A stretch of DNA of 12,888 nucleotides, taken from contig CAZJOD010000111.1 in assembly GCA_964547525.1 (NCBI GenBank), positions 1 through 12,888 on the forward strand. The letters run 5' to 3'. The DNA comes from CAZJOD01 sp964547525 (GTDB lineage: Bacteria; Bacillota; Clostridia; JAAYHZ01). Shown here piece after piece: positions 6,340 to 12,888 of this stretch (position 1 is the stretch's first letter; the number at the start of each line of letters is the position of its first letter). A program made the translations under genes and the position numbers. The notes beneath the pieces are model-generated. The model was not told the origin of the DNA, did no database searches, and saw only the letters and a program-made list of their open reading frames with translations.

Positions 6340-7374
6340 TTAATTGTCGTTAACTTCATTTACAAGATCTCCTTCGCAGGCACTATTTTTGATTAAACCG
6401 TAATTTTTTCTAACTTTATCTTCAATTTCTTTTGCTTTATCAATATTATCTTTCATATATTGCTTTGCATTTTCTCGTCCTTGACCTATTCTCTCTTCAC
6501 CGTATGAAAACCACGAACCACTCTTTTTTACAATATCTAATTCGACGGCTATATCCAATAAATCTCCTTCTTTTGAAATGCCTTGACCGTATATTATATC
6601 AAACTCAGCTTGTTTAAAGGGAGGTGCGATTTTATTTTTAACAATTTTTACTCTGGTCCTGTTGCCTATTATATCATTATCTTTTTTTAAAGAATCAACC
6701 TTGCGAACATCCATTCTGACAGATGCATAAAACTTTAATGCTCTACCTCCGGGAGTCACTTCAGGATTACCAAACATAATCCCCACTTTTTCTCTTAATT
6801 GATTTATAAAAATTGCCGTAGTATGCGATTTACTGATAACACCTGCTAATTTTCTTAATGCTTGAGACATTAATCTGGCTTGAAGACCTACATGTGTGTC
6901 ACCCATCTCACCGTCGATTTCAGCTTTTGGAACCAATGCTGCGACTGAATCCACAACAATTATATCTATAGCTCCGCTTCTAACTAATGCTTCACATATT
7001 TCTAACGCCTGTTCTCCGGTGTCAGGTTGTGCCACAATTAAGTTATCGGTGTCAACTCCTAAAGCCTTGGCATATTGAGGATCTAAAGCATGTTCGGCAT
7101 CAATGAAAGCAGCCTCACCGTTATTTTTTTGTGCTTCTGCAATCATATGTAGGGCAACTGTTGTTTTTCCCGAAGATTCGGGCCCGTATATTTCAACTAT
7201 TCTCCCTCTTGGAACACCTCCGACTCCTAATGCTATATCTAATCCGATCGATCCGGTAGATATAGTTTCAATATTTAGACGGGCATTTTCTCCCAACTTC
7301 ATAACGGAACCTTTACCAAACTGTTTTTCTATTTGAGATAAGGCCATCTCTAAAGCTTTCTTTTTTTCTATCAT
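6340..7374 (-). CDS. recA: Recombinase RecA
   Basis: RecA is the DNA strand-exchange ATPase of homologous recombination and the co-protease that triggers LexA self-cleavage. The 344-residue length is normal. Key motifs are intact: Walker A GPESSGKT at 64-71, IDAEHALDP at 91-99, Walker B IIVVDS at 138-143, loop L1 around EMGDTHVGLQAR (156-167), FINQLREK at 189-196, and loop L2 with NPEVTPGGRALKFY (203-216). A lysine/acid-rich C-terminal tail follows. AGAGGTG lies just before the ATG. It has its own consensus promoter and a LexA box, and it follows the cinA-murJ operon after a strong terminator. The cinA-recA proximity is common in Firmicutes; here murJ sits between them. No recX follows; the next gene is cutC. 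Confidence 0.99.
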   Translation of the reverse strand: MIEKKKALEMALSQIEKQFGKGSVMKLGENARLNIETISTGSIGLDIALGVGGVPRGRIVEIYGPESSGKTTVALHMIAEAQKNNGEAAFIDAEHALDPQYAKALGVDTDNLIVAQPDTGEQALEICEALVRSGAIDIIVVDSVAALVPKAEIDGEMGDTHVGLQARLMSQALRKLAGVISKSHTTAIFINQLREKVGIMFGNPEVTPGGRALKFYASVRMDVRKVDSLKKDNDIIGNRTRVKIVKNKIAPPFKQAEFDIIYGQGISKEGDLLDIAVELDIVKKSGSWFSYGEERIGQGRENAKQYMKDNIDKAKEIEDKVRKNYGLIKNSACEGDLVNEVNDN

Positions 7375-7390
7375 TATTCACACCTCTATA

Positions 7391-7440
7391 AAACGAATGT
7401 TCTTGTTAATAATTATACTCTTGTACCGGTATTTAGTCAA
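7391..7440 (-). promoter_or_regulatory. recA promoter with LexA (SOS) box
   Basis: On the minus strand TTGACT (7440-7435) and TATAAT (7417-7412) are spaced by 17 nt. GAACATTCGTTT (7402-7391) follows directly downstream of the expected start of transcription and matches 11 of 12 positions of GAACRNRYGTTY. A repressor at this place would block the initiating polymerase. The match, the position and the gene identity together make this a confident SOS site. Confidence 0.85.
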
Positions 7441-7520
7441 GGTATATACATAAAATTATGTTTACTGTATTATTTGCTGATTTTTTGTCGAATAGTAACA
7501 GTAATTATATAGGACGATTT

Positions 7521-7549
7521 TACTGCAATAAAACCAAGTTTTTGCAGTA
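7521..7549. repeat. Inverted repeat upstream of the recA promoter
   Basis: TACTGCA/TGCAGTA plus AAAAC/GTTTT around a CAA loop form a 12-bp stem with a 2-nt bulge. It lies about 80 nt upstream of the recA -35, and past the murJ terminator. It has no U-run, so it is not a terminator. Its function is unknown. Confidence 0.5.
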
Positions 7550-7563
7550 GAATCATAAGATAA

Positions 7564-7630
7564 ATTTTTAAAAGTATTTTTATATAATTTATGCCAAGCC
7601 CGAGGACGCGGCCGCGGGTCTTCTTCGGCA
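7564..7630. repeat. Diverged relative of the 89-bp repeat
   Basis: ATTTTTAAAA at 7564-7573 is followed after 24 nt by GCCCGAGGACGC and, directly, GGCCGCGGGTC (7598-7620). In the array at the window start, ATTTTTAAAA is followed after 23 nt by GCCCGGGGACGC, then eight more bases, then GGCCACGGGTC. The two differ by single substitutions and loss of the 8-nt apical loop part. The hairpin GCCCG/CGGGT with GG/CC still forms and gains an outer TGCC/GGCA pair (7592-7595, 7627-7630). It is an isolated GC-rich island in an AT-rich gap. Confidence 0.6.
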
Positions 7631-7653
7631 AGTGTTTCCTATATTAATAATCG

Positions 7654-7682
7654 AAAAATGACGAGTTCACTCGTCATTTTTT
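7654..7682. terminator. Terminator of the ACT-cinA-murJ operon
   Basis: A 13-bp perfect inverted repeat, AAAAATGACGAGT (7654-7666) and its complement (7669-7681), immediately follows the murJ stop. It has a GC core and T/A runs on both sides, so it can terminate in both directions. Confidence 0.9.
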
Positions 7683-7683
7683 A

Positions 7684-9297
7684 TCAAGAATTCCTTTTAT
7701 GAAACCGTTCTGTAAATTCCCGTATGTCCTTAGACTTAAATAAAAACATTAATAAAAAGTAAATAAATATACCCAATGCGGTTGCAATAAATAAAGTTAA
7801 CACTTGAACAGTTTTACTATCAAAAAAAGTTTGAATATTTATTATAAGAGGTAATATTTTTTGTTGAAAAGCAAGTAATACTGCGGCCATAACCATCGAA
7901 GATATAATCATCTTGAATGATTCGACAGACAGTTGTCTTTTATTTTTTAAAACATTCATTTTTCTTTGCAGTGACGCTGTTAATACCACCATATTAACAC
8001 AAGCCGCTAGAGAATATGCCAAAGCTATACCTGTTACACCCATGCTTGAATATTTATAAAATACCAAAGCTGCAATTATGTTAACTCCAATAGCTATCAT
8101 CCCTGATATTAAGGGTGTTATGGCGTCGCGCACGGAAAAAAAAGAACGATTTAATATTGTATTTATTGATTGTGCAACCAATGCAATACAATAAAAAACT
8201 AATATACTTGCTGTTAATGAAATATCGTTTTCAGTTAATTTTCCTGAAAACTTAAACAGAGTACGAATTACCGGATTAGCTAAAACAGCCATAGCAAAAG
8301 CCGAAGGAATTGACAGCATTAAAACTGTACGTACGGCCTTATTAAATTTTTGTATAAATTCATCTTTTTTATTAACGGCATACAAAGAAGATAAAACCGG
8401 TAGCATTGCCACTCCCATTGATTGGGCGATTATACCTAATGGCATTTGCCATGTTTTGCTTGCTAAATTTAAAGCTGTAACACTTCCTTGGGAAAAATTT
8501 GTTGTAACGGAATTAGAAATAATAATATTTACTTGCATTACCGAAGTAGTCATAAGAGAAGGTATGGCTAATTTTAACATCTGTTTAAAACCTTGGTGCT
8601 TCAAATTTATTTTCAGCTTATAAAAATTAAGATGTTTTGATGTAAATACAACCTGGAAAAGAAAATATACAAGTGAACTTAATACGACACCCCATACGAC
8701 TCGTTTAACTCCGTAATTAACCTCAGGATTATCCACACTTAAAAATAGAATACTGAATATACATAATAGATTATATATACATGGTCCGTATGCAGCAACT
8801 GCAAATTTATGATATGAATTTAGAATACCGTTACATAACCCGGCGAGCATTAAAAAACAAACTGACGGAAAAAGAATTCTGGTTAATTGAACAGAAAGAT
8901 CGAATACCTGCTTATTGTTTTCACCGTAACCCGGAGCAATCAAATTCATTAAAGCCGGTGCGAAAATTATGCCTATTAAGCTTACAATAGCCATTGCAAT
9001 GAATATAACATTTACAAAAGTACTAACCGCTTCCCAACCGTTTTTTTCATCATTTTTTTCAATATATCCGGCTAACATAGGAATCAATGCAGCTGCTATG
9101 GCACCGCCAACCAATAAACTGAACATTAAATCCGGTAATAAAAAAGCCAGGTTGTACGCATCACTGACTTCATTCATTCCACCAAGCTTTTCAGGAATCA
9201 ACATGGTTCTGAAAAATCCTAAAATCCTGCTAAAAATCACCGATACCATAATCATCATAGCATTACCGGTCATATTATTCTTTTTTTCCTTAAACAA
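7684..9297 (-). CDS. murJ: Lipid II flippase MurJ
   Basis: MurJ moves the peptidoglycan precursor lipid II across the cytoplasmic membrane. The protein is about 537 residues, near the usual 510-540, and is almost wholly membrane-embedded with the roughly 14 helices of the MOP-superfamily MVF fold. Family features include SRILGFFR near the N terminus with the conserved arginines of helix 1, SDAYNLAFLLPDL, LLVGGAIAAALIP, and SFFSVRDAITPL in the C-terminal half. GGAGG (9308-9304) touches the ATG at 9303 with no spacing but is 6 nt from the in-frame TTG at 9297, so TTG is the likelier start; the ATG would add two residues. It lies 10-17 nt after cinA and is last in the operon. A close alternative is a spore-cortex or exopolysaccharide MATE-type flippase, but length and motifs favour MurJ. 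Confidence 0.93.
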   Translation of the reverse strand: MFKEKKNNMTGNAMMIMVSVIFSRILGFFRTMLIPEKLGGMNEVSDAYNLAFLLPDLMFSLLVGGAIAAALIPMLAGYIEKNDEKNGWEAVSTFVNVIFIAMAIVSLIGIIFAPALMNLIAPGYGENNKQVFDLSVQLTRILFPSVCFLMLAGLCNGILNSYHKFAVAAYGPCIYNLLCIFSILFLSVDNPEVNYGVKRVVWGVVLSSLVYFLFQVVFTSKHLNFYKLKINLKHQGFKQMLKLAIPSLMTTSVMQVNIIISNSVTTNFSQGSVTALNLASKTWQMPLGIIAQSMGVAMLPVLSSLYAVNKKDEFIQKFNKAVRTVLMLSIPSAFAMAVLANPVIRTLFKFSGKLTENDISLTASILVFYCIALVAQSINTILNRSFFSVRDAITPLISGMIAIGVNIIAALVFYKYSSMGVTGIALAYSLAACVNMVVLTASLQRKMNVLKNKRQLSVESFKMIISSMVMAAVLLAFQQKILPLIINIQTFFDSKTVQVLTLFIATALGIFIYFLLMFLFKSKDIREFTERFHKRNS

Positions 9298-9313
9298 GTT
9301 CATCCTCCGTTAT

Positions 9314-10561
9314 TTATATTTCCAGATCCAAAAGCAGACGCCTTATCATATCAAAAGAATGTAGCATAGCGTCTGTGCGTATTCTAGCTCTTTCTCCCCA
9401 AGAATTTAATTTTTTAACATATATCTTACTTTCTGTCACCATAGCGATATAAACCAAGCCTACAGGTTTATTTTCAGTTCCTCCACCCGGGCCGGCTATT
9501 CCGGTAACCGCAAGCGCAATATCTGATTTTGCTTTTAATCTTGCTCCCTGTGCCATTTCTATTGCGGTATTTTCACTTACTGCACCATATTTTTCTAAAG
9601 TGCTCTTCGATACATTTAAAACTTCCGACTTTAGATCATTTGAATAGGTGATAAATCCACCTTTAAAAACAGTCGAAACTCCGGGGTATTCCACTAATTG
9701 AGCACTTATCATTCCACCGGTGCATGATTCGGCAACTGCCAGAGTTGTTTTGTTTTTTAATAATAAATCACAAACAACTTCGCATAGTTCCTTATTTTCA
9801 AGTGAATATATTTTATCACCCAAACGATTTTTTATCTCATTTACTACGGGATTGATTAAACCGTCAAGTTCCGATTCGTCGGAATAACGGGCGGTTATTC
9901 TTAAAGTAACCTGCCCGACCGAAGCATATGGTGCAATGGTCGGGTTTTCTTGTCTGTCAATCAGATCCATTATGGAATGTTCCATTGAAGATTCGCCTAT
10001 TCCGAAAATTCTCATATATACCGAATGTAATTTTTGCCCGCCTTTATTAGCCAAGTAAGGAAGGATACTTTGCTCCATCATAGGTTTCATTTCATTGGGA
10101 GGACCCGGAAGTAAAATAACGATTTTTCCTTTAAATTCAACAATACAACCCGGAGCTGTTCCGTTAGGGTTCTTCACTATTATTGATCCTTTGGGGAAAC
10201 ATGCTTGTTTTGTGTTGTTAGGGGTCATTACGCGACCCCTATTCTTAAAAAAGTTTTCCATTAATGATAAACATTCCTGATCCTGTACCAAAGGTTTCCC
10301 AACTATCTCGGCTATTGTTTCTCGCGTTATATCATCCTGTGTCGGCCCTAATCCTCCGGTGGTAATAATAATATCCGCTCTGTTTAAAGCTGTATTTACA
10401 CATTCTACTAATCTGTTTTTATTATCTCCGACAACTGTATGGTAGTATGCGTATATTCCTACCTCAGGTAAACATTTCGAAATGAATTGTGCGTTAGTAT
10501 TGCAAATTTGTCCCATAAGCAATTCGGTACCTACTGCAATGATTTCCGCTGCCATTCTCAT
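9314..10561 (-). CDS. cinA: CinA family protein: COG1058 domain plus nicotinamide-nucleotide amidase domain
   Basis: The 415-residue protein has the full two-domain layout. Residues 1 to about 170 form the molybdopterin-binding-like COG1058 domain, with GTELLMGQICNTN (11-23), TTGGLGPTQDD (67-77) and LPGPPNEM (151-158). This domain hydrolyses ADP-ribose-type pyrophosphates in studied homologues. Residues from about 255 form the PncC domain, with AESCTGG (277-283), GGFITYSN (301-308) and TGIAGPGGGTENKPVGLV (353-370). PncC domains deamidate nicotinamide mononucleotide, recycling the by-product of NAD-dependent DNA ligase. The start at 10561 has a G6 ribosome site (10574-10569) seven nt upstream. 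The gene begins 15 nt after the ACT gene and ends just before murJ. It is near recA, as in many Firmicutes, though recA has its own promoter here. Confidence 0.95.
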   Translation of the reverse strand: MRMAAEIIAVGTELLMGQICNTNAQFISKCLPEVGIYAYYHTVVGDNKNRLVECVNTALNRADIIITTGGLGPTQDDITRETIAEIVGKPLVQDQECLSLMENFFKNRGRVMTPNNTKQACFPKGSIIVKNPNGTAPGCIVEFKGKIVILLPGPPNEMKPMMEQSILPYLANKGGQKLHSVYMRIFGIGESSMEHSIMDLIDRQENPTIAPYASVGQVTLRITARYSDESELDGLINPVVNEIKNRLGDKIYSLENKELCEVVCDLLLKNKTTLAVAESCTGGMISAQLVEYPGVSTVFKGGFITYSNDLKSEVLNVSKSTLEKYGAVSENTAIEMAQGARLKAKSDIALAVTGIAGPGGGTENKPVGLVYIAMVTESKIYVKKLNSWGERARIRTDAMLHSFDMIRRLLLDLEI

Positions 10562-10576
10562 ACTATTACCCCCCGA

Positions 10577-11008
10577 TTAAGAACCGTAAGCTTGATTTGA
10601 ATTTAACACCTCAAAACCTGCATGTTCCAAAGCGGTAATTGCTTTTTCAGGCGTCTCGGTCCTAAGTACAACATGAGCTTTACCTTCACTTTTACTAATA
10701 AAAGCGTATATATACTCTATTCCTATTTCTTTTTCACCGATAACAGCCAAAGCTTTTGCTAATCCTCCGGGGTTATCCTCTATTGCTACAGCGATAACTT
10801 CCGTTATATTAACCGTAAAACCGTTTTCTTTTAATATATCTTTCGCTTTTTCAGGATCACTGACAATCATCCTTAGTATTCCGAAATCTGTAGTATCTGC
10901 AATAGATAGTGCGCTGATATTAATTCCTTTCTCACCAAGACACTTAGTAACTTTTTCGATTCTTCCCTTTTTATTCTCTAAAAAAACGGAAATTTGCTTA
11001 ATCAACAT
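10577..11008 (-). CDS. Tandem ACT-domain protein
   Basis: The 143-residue protein consists of two ACT domains, about 1-67 (MLIKQISVFLENKKGRIEKV) and about 68-143 (VIAVAIEDNPGGLAKAL), with no catalytic part. ACT domains bind amino acids, so this is a likely amino-acid sensor; such proteins often sit beside phenylacetate-CoA ligase and indolepyruvate:ferredoxin oxidoreductase genes in anaerobes. The ligand is unknown; an aromatic or branched-chain amino acid is only a contextual guess. The ATG at 11008 is chosen because AAGGAGG lies about 6 nt upstream. An in-frame ATG at 11038 would lie at or before the transcription start predicted from the promoter. The gene leads the ACT-cinA-murJ operon and is 100 nt downstream of paaK. 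Confidence 0.9.
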   Translation of the reverse strand: MLIKQISVFLENKKGRIEKVTKCLGEKGINISALSIADTTDFGILRMIVSDPEKAKDILKENGFTVNITEVIAVAIEDNPGGLAKALAVIGEKEIGIEYIYAFISKSEGKAHVVLRTETPEKAITALEHAGFEVLNSNQAYGS

Positions 11009-11040
11009 AGTATACCTCCTTGTACATATTGGATACATTA

Positions 11041-11068
11041 ATTATATCACTTTGAAAAAATGATGCAA
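11041..11068 (-). promoter_or_regulatory. Promoter of the ACT-cinA-murJ operon
   Basis: On the minus strand TTGCAT (11068-11063) and TATAAT (11046-11041) are spaced by 16 nt, in the gap between paaK and the ACT gene. Transcription from here would start near 11034. I see no clear terminator after paaK, so the operon may also receive read-through from the T-box transcript. Confidence 0.6.
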
Positions 11069-11108
11069 ATATATCCATAATATATTTTATAGGAACAAAA
11101 ATTTAATA

Positions 11109-12416
11109 TTACATTTTTTCTTTTCTTTTATCTATAACCCTTTTTGCTTTGCCTTCACTTCTTTCAATTGATTTAGGTTCCACAAGGGTAACTTTAGTCG
11201 TAATACCAAGTGTACTTTCAATGTTGCTCCTTAGTTTTTTCTCTACGTCTTCAAGTCTTTTAACTTCATCGGAAAATAATTCGGGTGTCATTTCTATTTG
11301 AACTTCCATCATATCCAATGCACCTATTCTATCTACAATAATTTGGTAATGTGGAGCGGTATCTCCTACCTCTAGTAACACACTCTCTATTTGAGACGGG
11401 AATACGTTAACACCCCTGATTATCAACATGTCATCACTTCTGCCGGCTACTCTGGACATACGAGTCAAAGTTCTGCCACACTCACATTTATCGTAATTTA
11501 AAGAGGATATATCTCTTGTCCTGTATCTTAATAAAGGAAGAGCTTGTTTTGTGACCGTTGTAAACACAAGTTCACCTTGTTCGCCTTTTTTCATAGGTTC
11601 TAATGTAACAGGATCTATTATTTCCGGGACATAATAATCCTCATTGACATGCAGACCGTTTTTAATATGACATTCGGATGAAACACCGGGTCCCATAATT
11701 TCGCTTAGACCATATATGTCTATAGCCAATATACCCAACTTGGACTCTATTTCTTTTCTCATATTGTCAGTCCAAGGTTCCGCACCAAACAAACCTGCTT
11801 TCAATTTTAAACTTTTTGGATCAATTCTCATTTCCTCAAGTGTCTCGGCAATATACAAAATATATGACGGAGTGCAAGCGATCATAGTAGTACCAAAATC
11901 CTGCAACAACATAATTTGTTTTTTTGTATTGCCACCGGATATTGGAATAACGGAAGCTCCTAACTTTTCCGCTCCGTAATGTGCTCCTAACCCACCTGTG
12001 AACAAACCGTATCCGTAAGCAATTTGAATAATATCATGTTTTGTACCTCCGGCACAAGCAAATGTTCTTGCCATTGTTTCAGCCCAATCACCTATATCGC
12101 TTTTAGTGTATCCTACAACCGTAGGTTTTCCGGTTGTACCTGATGATGCATGGATACGTACGACATCATCCATCGGTGCTGCAAATAAATTAAACGGATA
12201 ATTGTCTCTTAAATCTTGTTTTGTTGTAAAAGGTAATTTGTTCAAGTCATCAATGGATTTTATGTCTTTGGGTGATAAACCCATGTCATCCATTTTCTTT
12301 TTATAAAAAGGTACATTATTGTACACCCTTTCTACAGTCTTAATAAGTCTTTCAGACTGTACTTTCTTCATTTCGTCCCTTGACATGCATTCAAACTTTT
12401 CATTAAAATAATACAT
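11109..12416 (-). CDS. paaK: Phenylacetate-CoA ligase (PaaK-type AMP-forming ligase)
   Basis: This enzyme activates an aryl acid, typically phenylacetate, with ATP and CoA. The 435-residue length matches the compact PaaK family. Motifs are the P-loop SSGTTGKPT at 91-99, the A5 motif YGLSEIMGPG at 235-244, YRTRD at 298-302, GRSDDMLIIRGVNVFPSQIE at 325-344, and a lysine in the C-terminal SEGKAKRV segment. A CECG pair at 311-314 is usual in this subgroup. The ATG at 12416 is chosen because AAGGAGG (12432-12426) lies 9 nt upstream; the in-frame ATGs at 12443-12446 lie before that site. A T-box leader precedes it by about 130 nt. In anaerobes such ligases work with indolepyruvate:ferredoxin oxidoreductase in either aryl-acid salvage or amino-acid fermentation; no oxidoreductase gene is in view. 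Confidence 0.92.
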   Translation of the reverse strand: MYYFNEKFECMSRDEMKKVQSERLIKTVERVYNNVPFYKKKMDDMGLSPKDIKSIDDLNKLPFTTKQDLRDNYPFNLFAAPMDDVVRIHASSGTTGKPTVVGYTKSDIGDWAETMARTFACAGGTKHDIIQIAYGYGLFTGGLGAHYGAEKLGASVIPISGGNTKKQIMLLQDFGTTMIACTPSYILYIAETLEEMRIDPKSLKLKAGLFGAEPWTDNMRKEIESKLGILAIDIYGLSEIMGPGVSSECHIKNGLHVNEDYYVPEIIDPVTLEPMKKGEQGELVFTTVTKQALPLLRYRTRDISSLNYDKCECGRTLTRMSRVAGRSDDMLIIRGVNVFPSQIESVLLEVGDTAPHYQIIVDRIGALDMMEVQIEMTPELFSDEVKRLEDVEKKLRSNIESTLGITTKVTLVEPKSIERSEGKAKRVIDKRKEKM

Positions 12417-12496
12417 TTTTTCAAACCTCCTTGTTGTATTCATCATTATTCATTCACAATATTATAAAATTTAAAAATCTAATCATATTTCACTAC

Positions 12497-12528
12497 AATA
12501 ATTCACTTACTGTGAACGGTGTGTATCG
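12497..12528. repeat. 32-bp shared intergenic motif, copy B (T-box-paaK gap)
   Basis: This is the partner of the copy at 6254-6285, with one insertion, one deletion and two substitutions. Here the dyad is longer and perfect: TTCAC-TTACT-GTGAA at 12502-12516. It lies between the T-box terminator and the paaK ribosome site, where leaders normally have little sequence. Confidence 0.6.
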
Positions 12529-12562
12529 TATTCTTTTCATATAAATTAAGTTTTAAATTCAT

Positions 12563-12818
12563 AAAAAAACTTCGCCTCAAAGAGACGAAGTATAGTATCC
12601 GTGGTACCACTCTTATTCCCGACTTGCTTTAAATGCGATATCGGGCACTTGTTTATATAACGGTTAGTTTCCGTCATTTCTTACTATATTTTCTGAAATG
12701 CAGCTCCCGTATGAAATTTCATCATAATCATCGCCCTAAAAAGCTCTCAATTAAAACTTTCTTCCCTGTCGGGGTAATTATGCTTACTTTGTACGTTCAT
12801 AGCCTTTATTTATTAATT
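12563..12818 (-). promoter_or_regulatory. T-box riboswitch, probably phenylalanine (UUC) specific
   Basis: This transcribed leader senses uncharged tRNA. Stem I has a basal CGTA/TACG pairing (12792-12795 with 12708-12711), CATAAT/ATTATG above it (12777-12782 with 12723-12728), and an AGTA on the 5' side of the internal loop opposite GAA, as in the usual loop E. After GAA comes TTC (12715-12713) followed by A, the normal specifier-plus-purine arrangement; UUC reads as Phe. A GAGC segment, stem II (ACGG/CCGT) and stem III (CCCGA 12645-12641 with TCGGG 12622-12618) follow. The T-box core AGAGTGGTACCACG is at 12613-12600; its TGGT bulge predicts discriminator base A, which tRNA-Phe has. A 10-bp terminator, ACTTCGTCTC (12591-12582) with its partner (12578-12569), ends in T7. 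Identity as a T-box is firm; Phe specificity is a careful reading. Confidence 0.9.
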
Positions 12819-12824
12819 TAATTT

Positions 12825-12853
12825 ATTATATTCAACATCATCAAGTTTGTCAA
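12825..12853 (-). promoter_or_regulatory. Consensus promoter of the T-box-paaK transcript
   Basis: On the minus strand TTGACA (12853-12848) and TATAAT (12830-12825), both perfect hexamers, are separated by 17 nt. Transcription should start near 12818, a few bases before stem I of the T-box. Such a strong promoter fits control by attenuation rather than by initiation. Confidence 0.85.
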
Positions 12854-12888
12854 ACGAATTTTTTATTTTTCTTGTATATAAACATAAG

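Noticed and set aside
7462..7504. TTACTGT ... ACAGTAA inverted pair upstream of recA
   Set aside because: The arms are 7 bp and 29 nt apart in AT-rich sequence, which is weak. It shares TTACTGT with the 32-bp motif, but I cannot show that this is more than chance.
8969..9364. 131-residue + strand open frame
   Set aside because: It is wholly antisense to murJ and the cinA end, has no ribosome site or family motif, and mirrors the hydrophobic codons of the real gene.
12633..12821. 62-residue + strand open frame
   Set aside because: It is the complement of the T-box leader, whose RNA structure explains the sequence.

Overview
The window is AT-rich DNA from a low-GC, endospore-forming member of the Firmicutes, most likely a clostridial anaerobe. 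The evidence is a spoIVFA-spoIVFB pair, a T-box leader, strong AGGAGG-type ribosome sites, a Gram-positive type LexA box in front of recA, and a phenylacetate-CoA ligase paired with a tandem-ACT protein. Family and species cannot be fixed from sequence reading alone.

Left part, mostly + strand (1-2236). Two complete copies and the start of a third copy of an 89-bp GC-cored tandem repeat open the window. A promoter with an SOS-like operator in its spacer follows. It drives a two-gene DNA-damage operon: a Y-family translesion polymerase and an SRAP (HMCES/YedK) protein that crosslinks to abasic sites. Middle (2252-6168): the minus-strand pair spoIVFA-spoIVFB (mother-cell control of pro-sigma-K processing) lies divergent from a + strand lipoprotein alpha/beta hydrolase. 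The hydrolase converges on a minus-strand cutC across a 40-bp perfect palindrome that acts as a two-way terminator.

Right part, all minus strand (6340-12888, transcribed right to left). A consensus promoter leads into a T-box riboswitch whose best specifier is UUC (Phe), then a paaK-type phenylacetate-CoA ligase. A separate promoter then drives ACT protein-cinA-murJ with 10-20 nt gaps and a strong terminator. recA follows with its own consensus promoter and LexA box, then cutC.

Two themes join the genes. The first is DNA damage: recA, the polymerase and the SRAP protein each sit behind SOS-type sites, so RecA-driven LexA cleavage would plausibly induce all three. The second is aromatic aryl-acid metabolism: a Phe-sensing T-box over a phenylacetate-activating enzyme suggests that phenylacetate is salvaged toward phenylalanine when Phe-tRNA is uncharged.

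The least explained parts are non-coding. They are the 89-bp repeat with a predicted three-way-junction fold and a diverged relative between murJ and recA; a 32-bp motif shared by the recA-cutC gap and the T-box-paaK gap; and a hairpin placed exactly between the Shine-Dalgarno sequence and the start codon of cutC.
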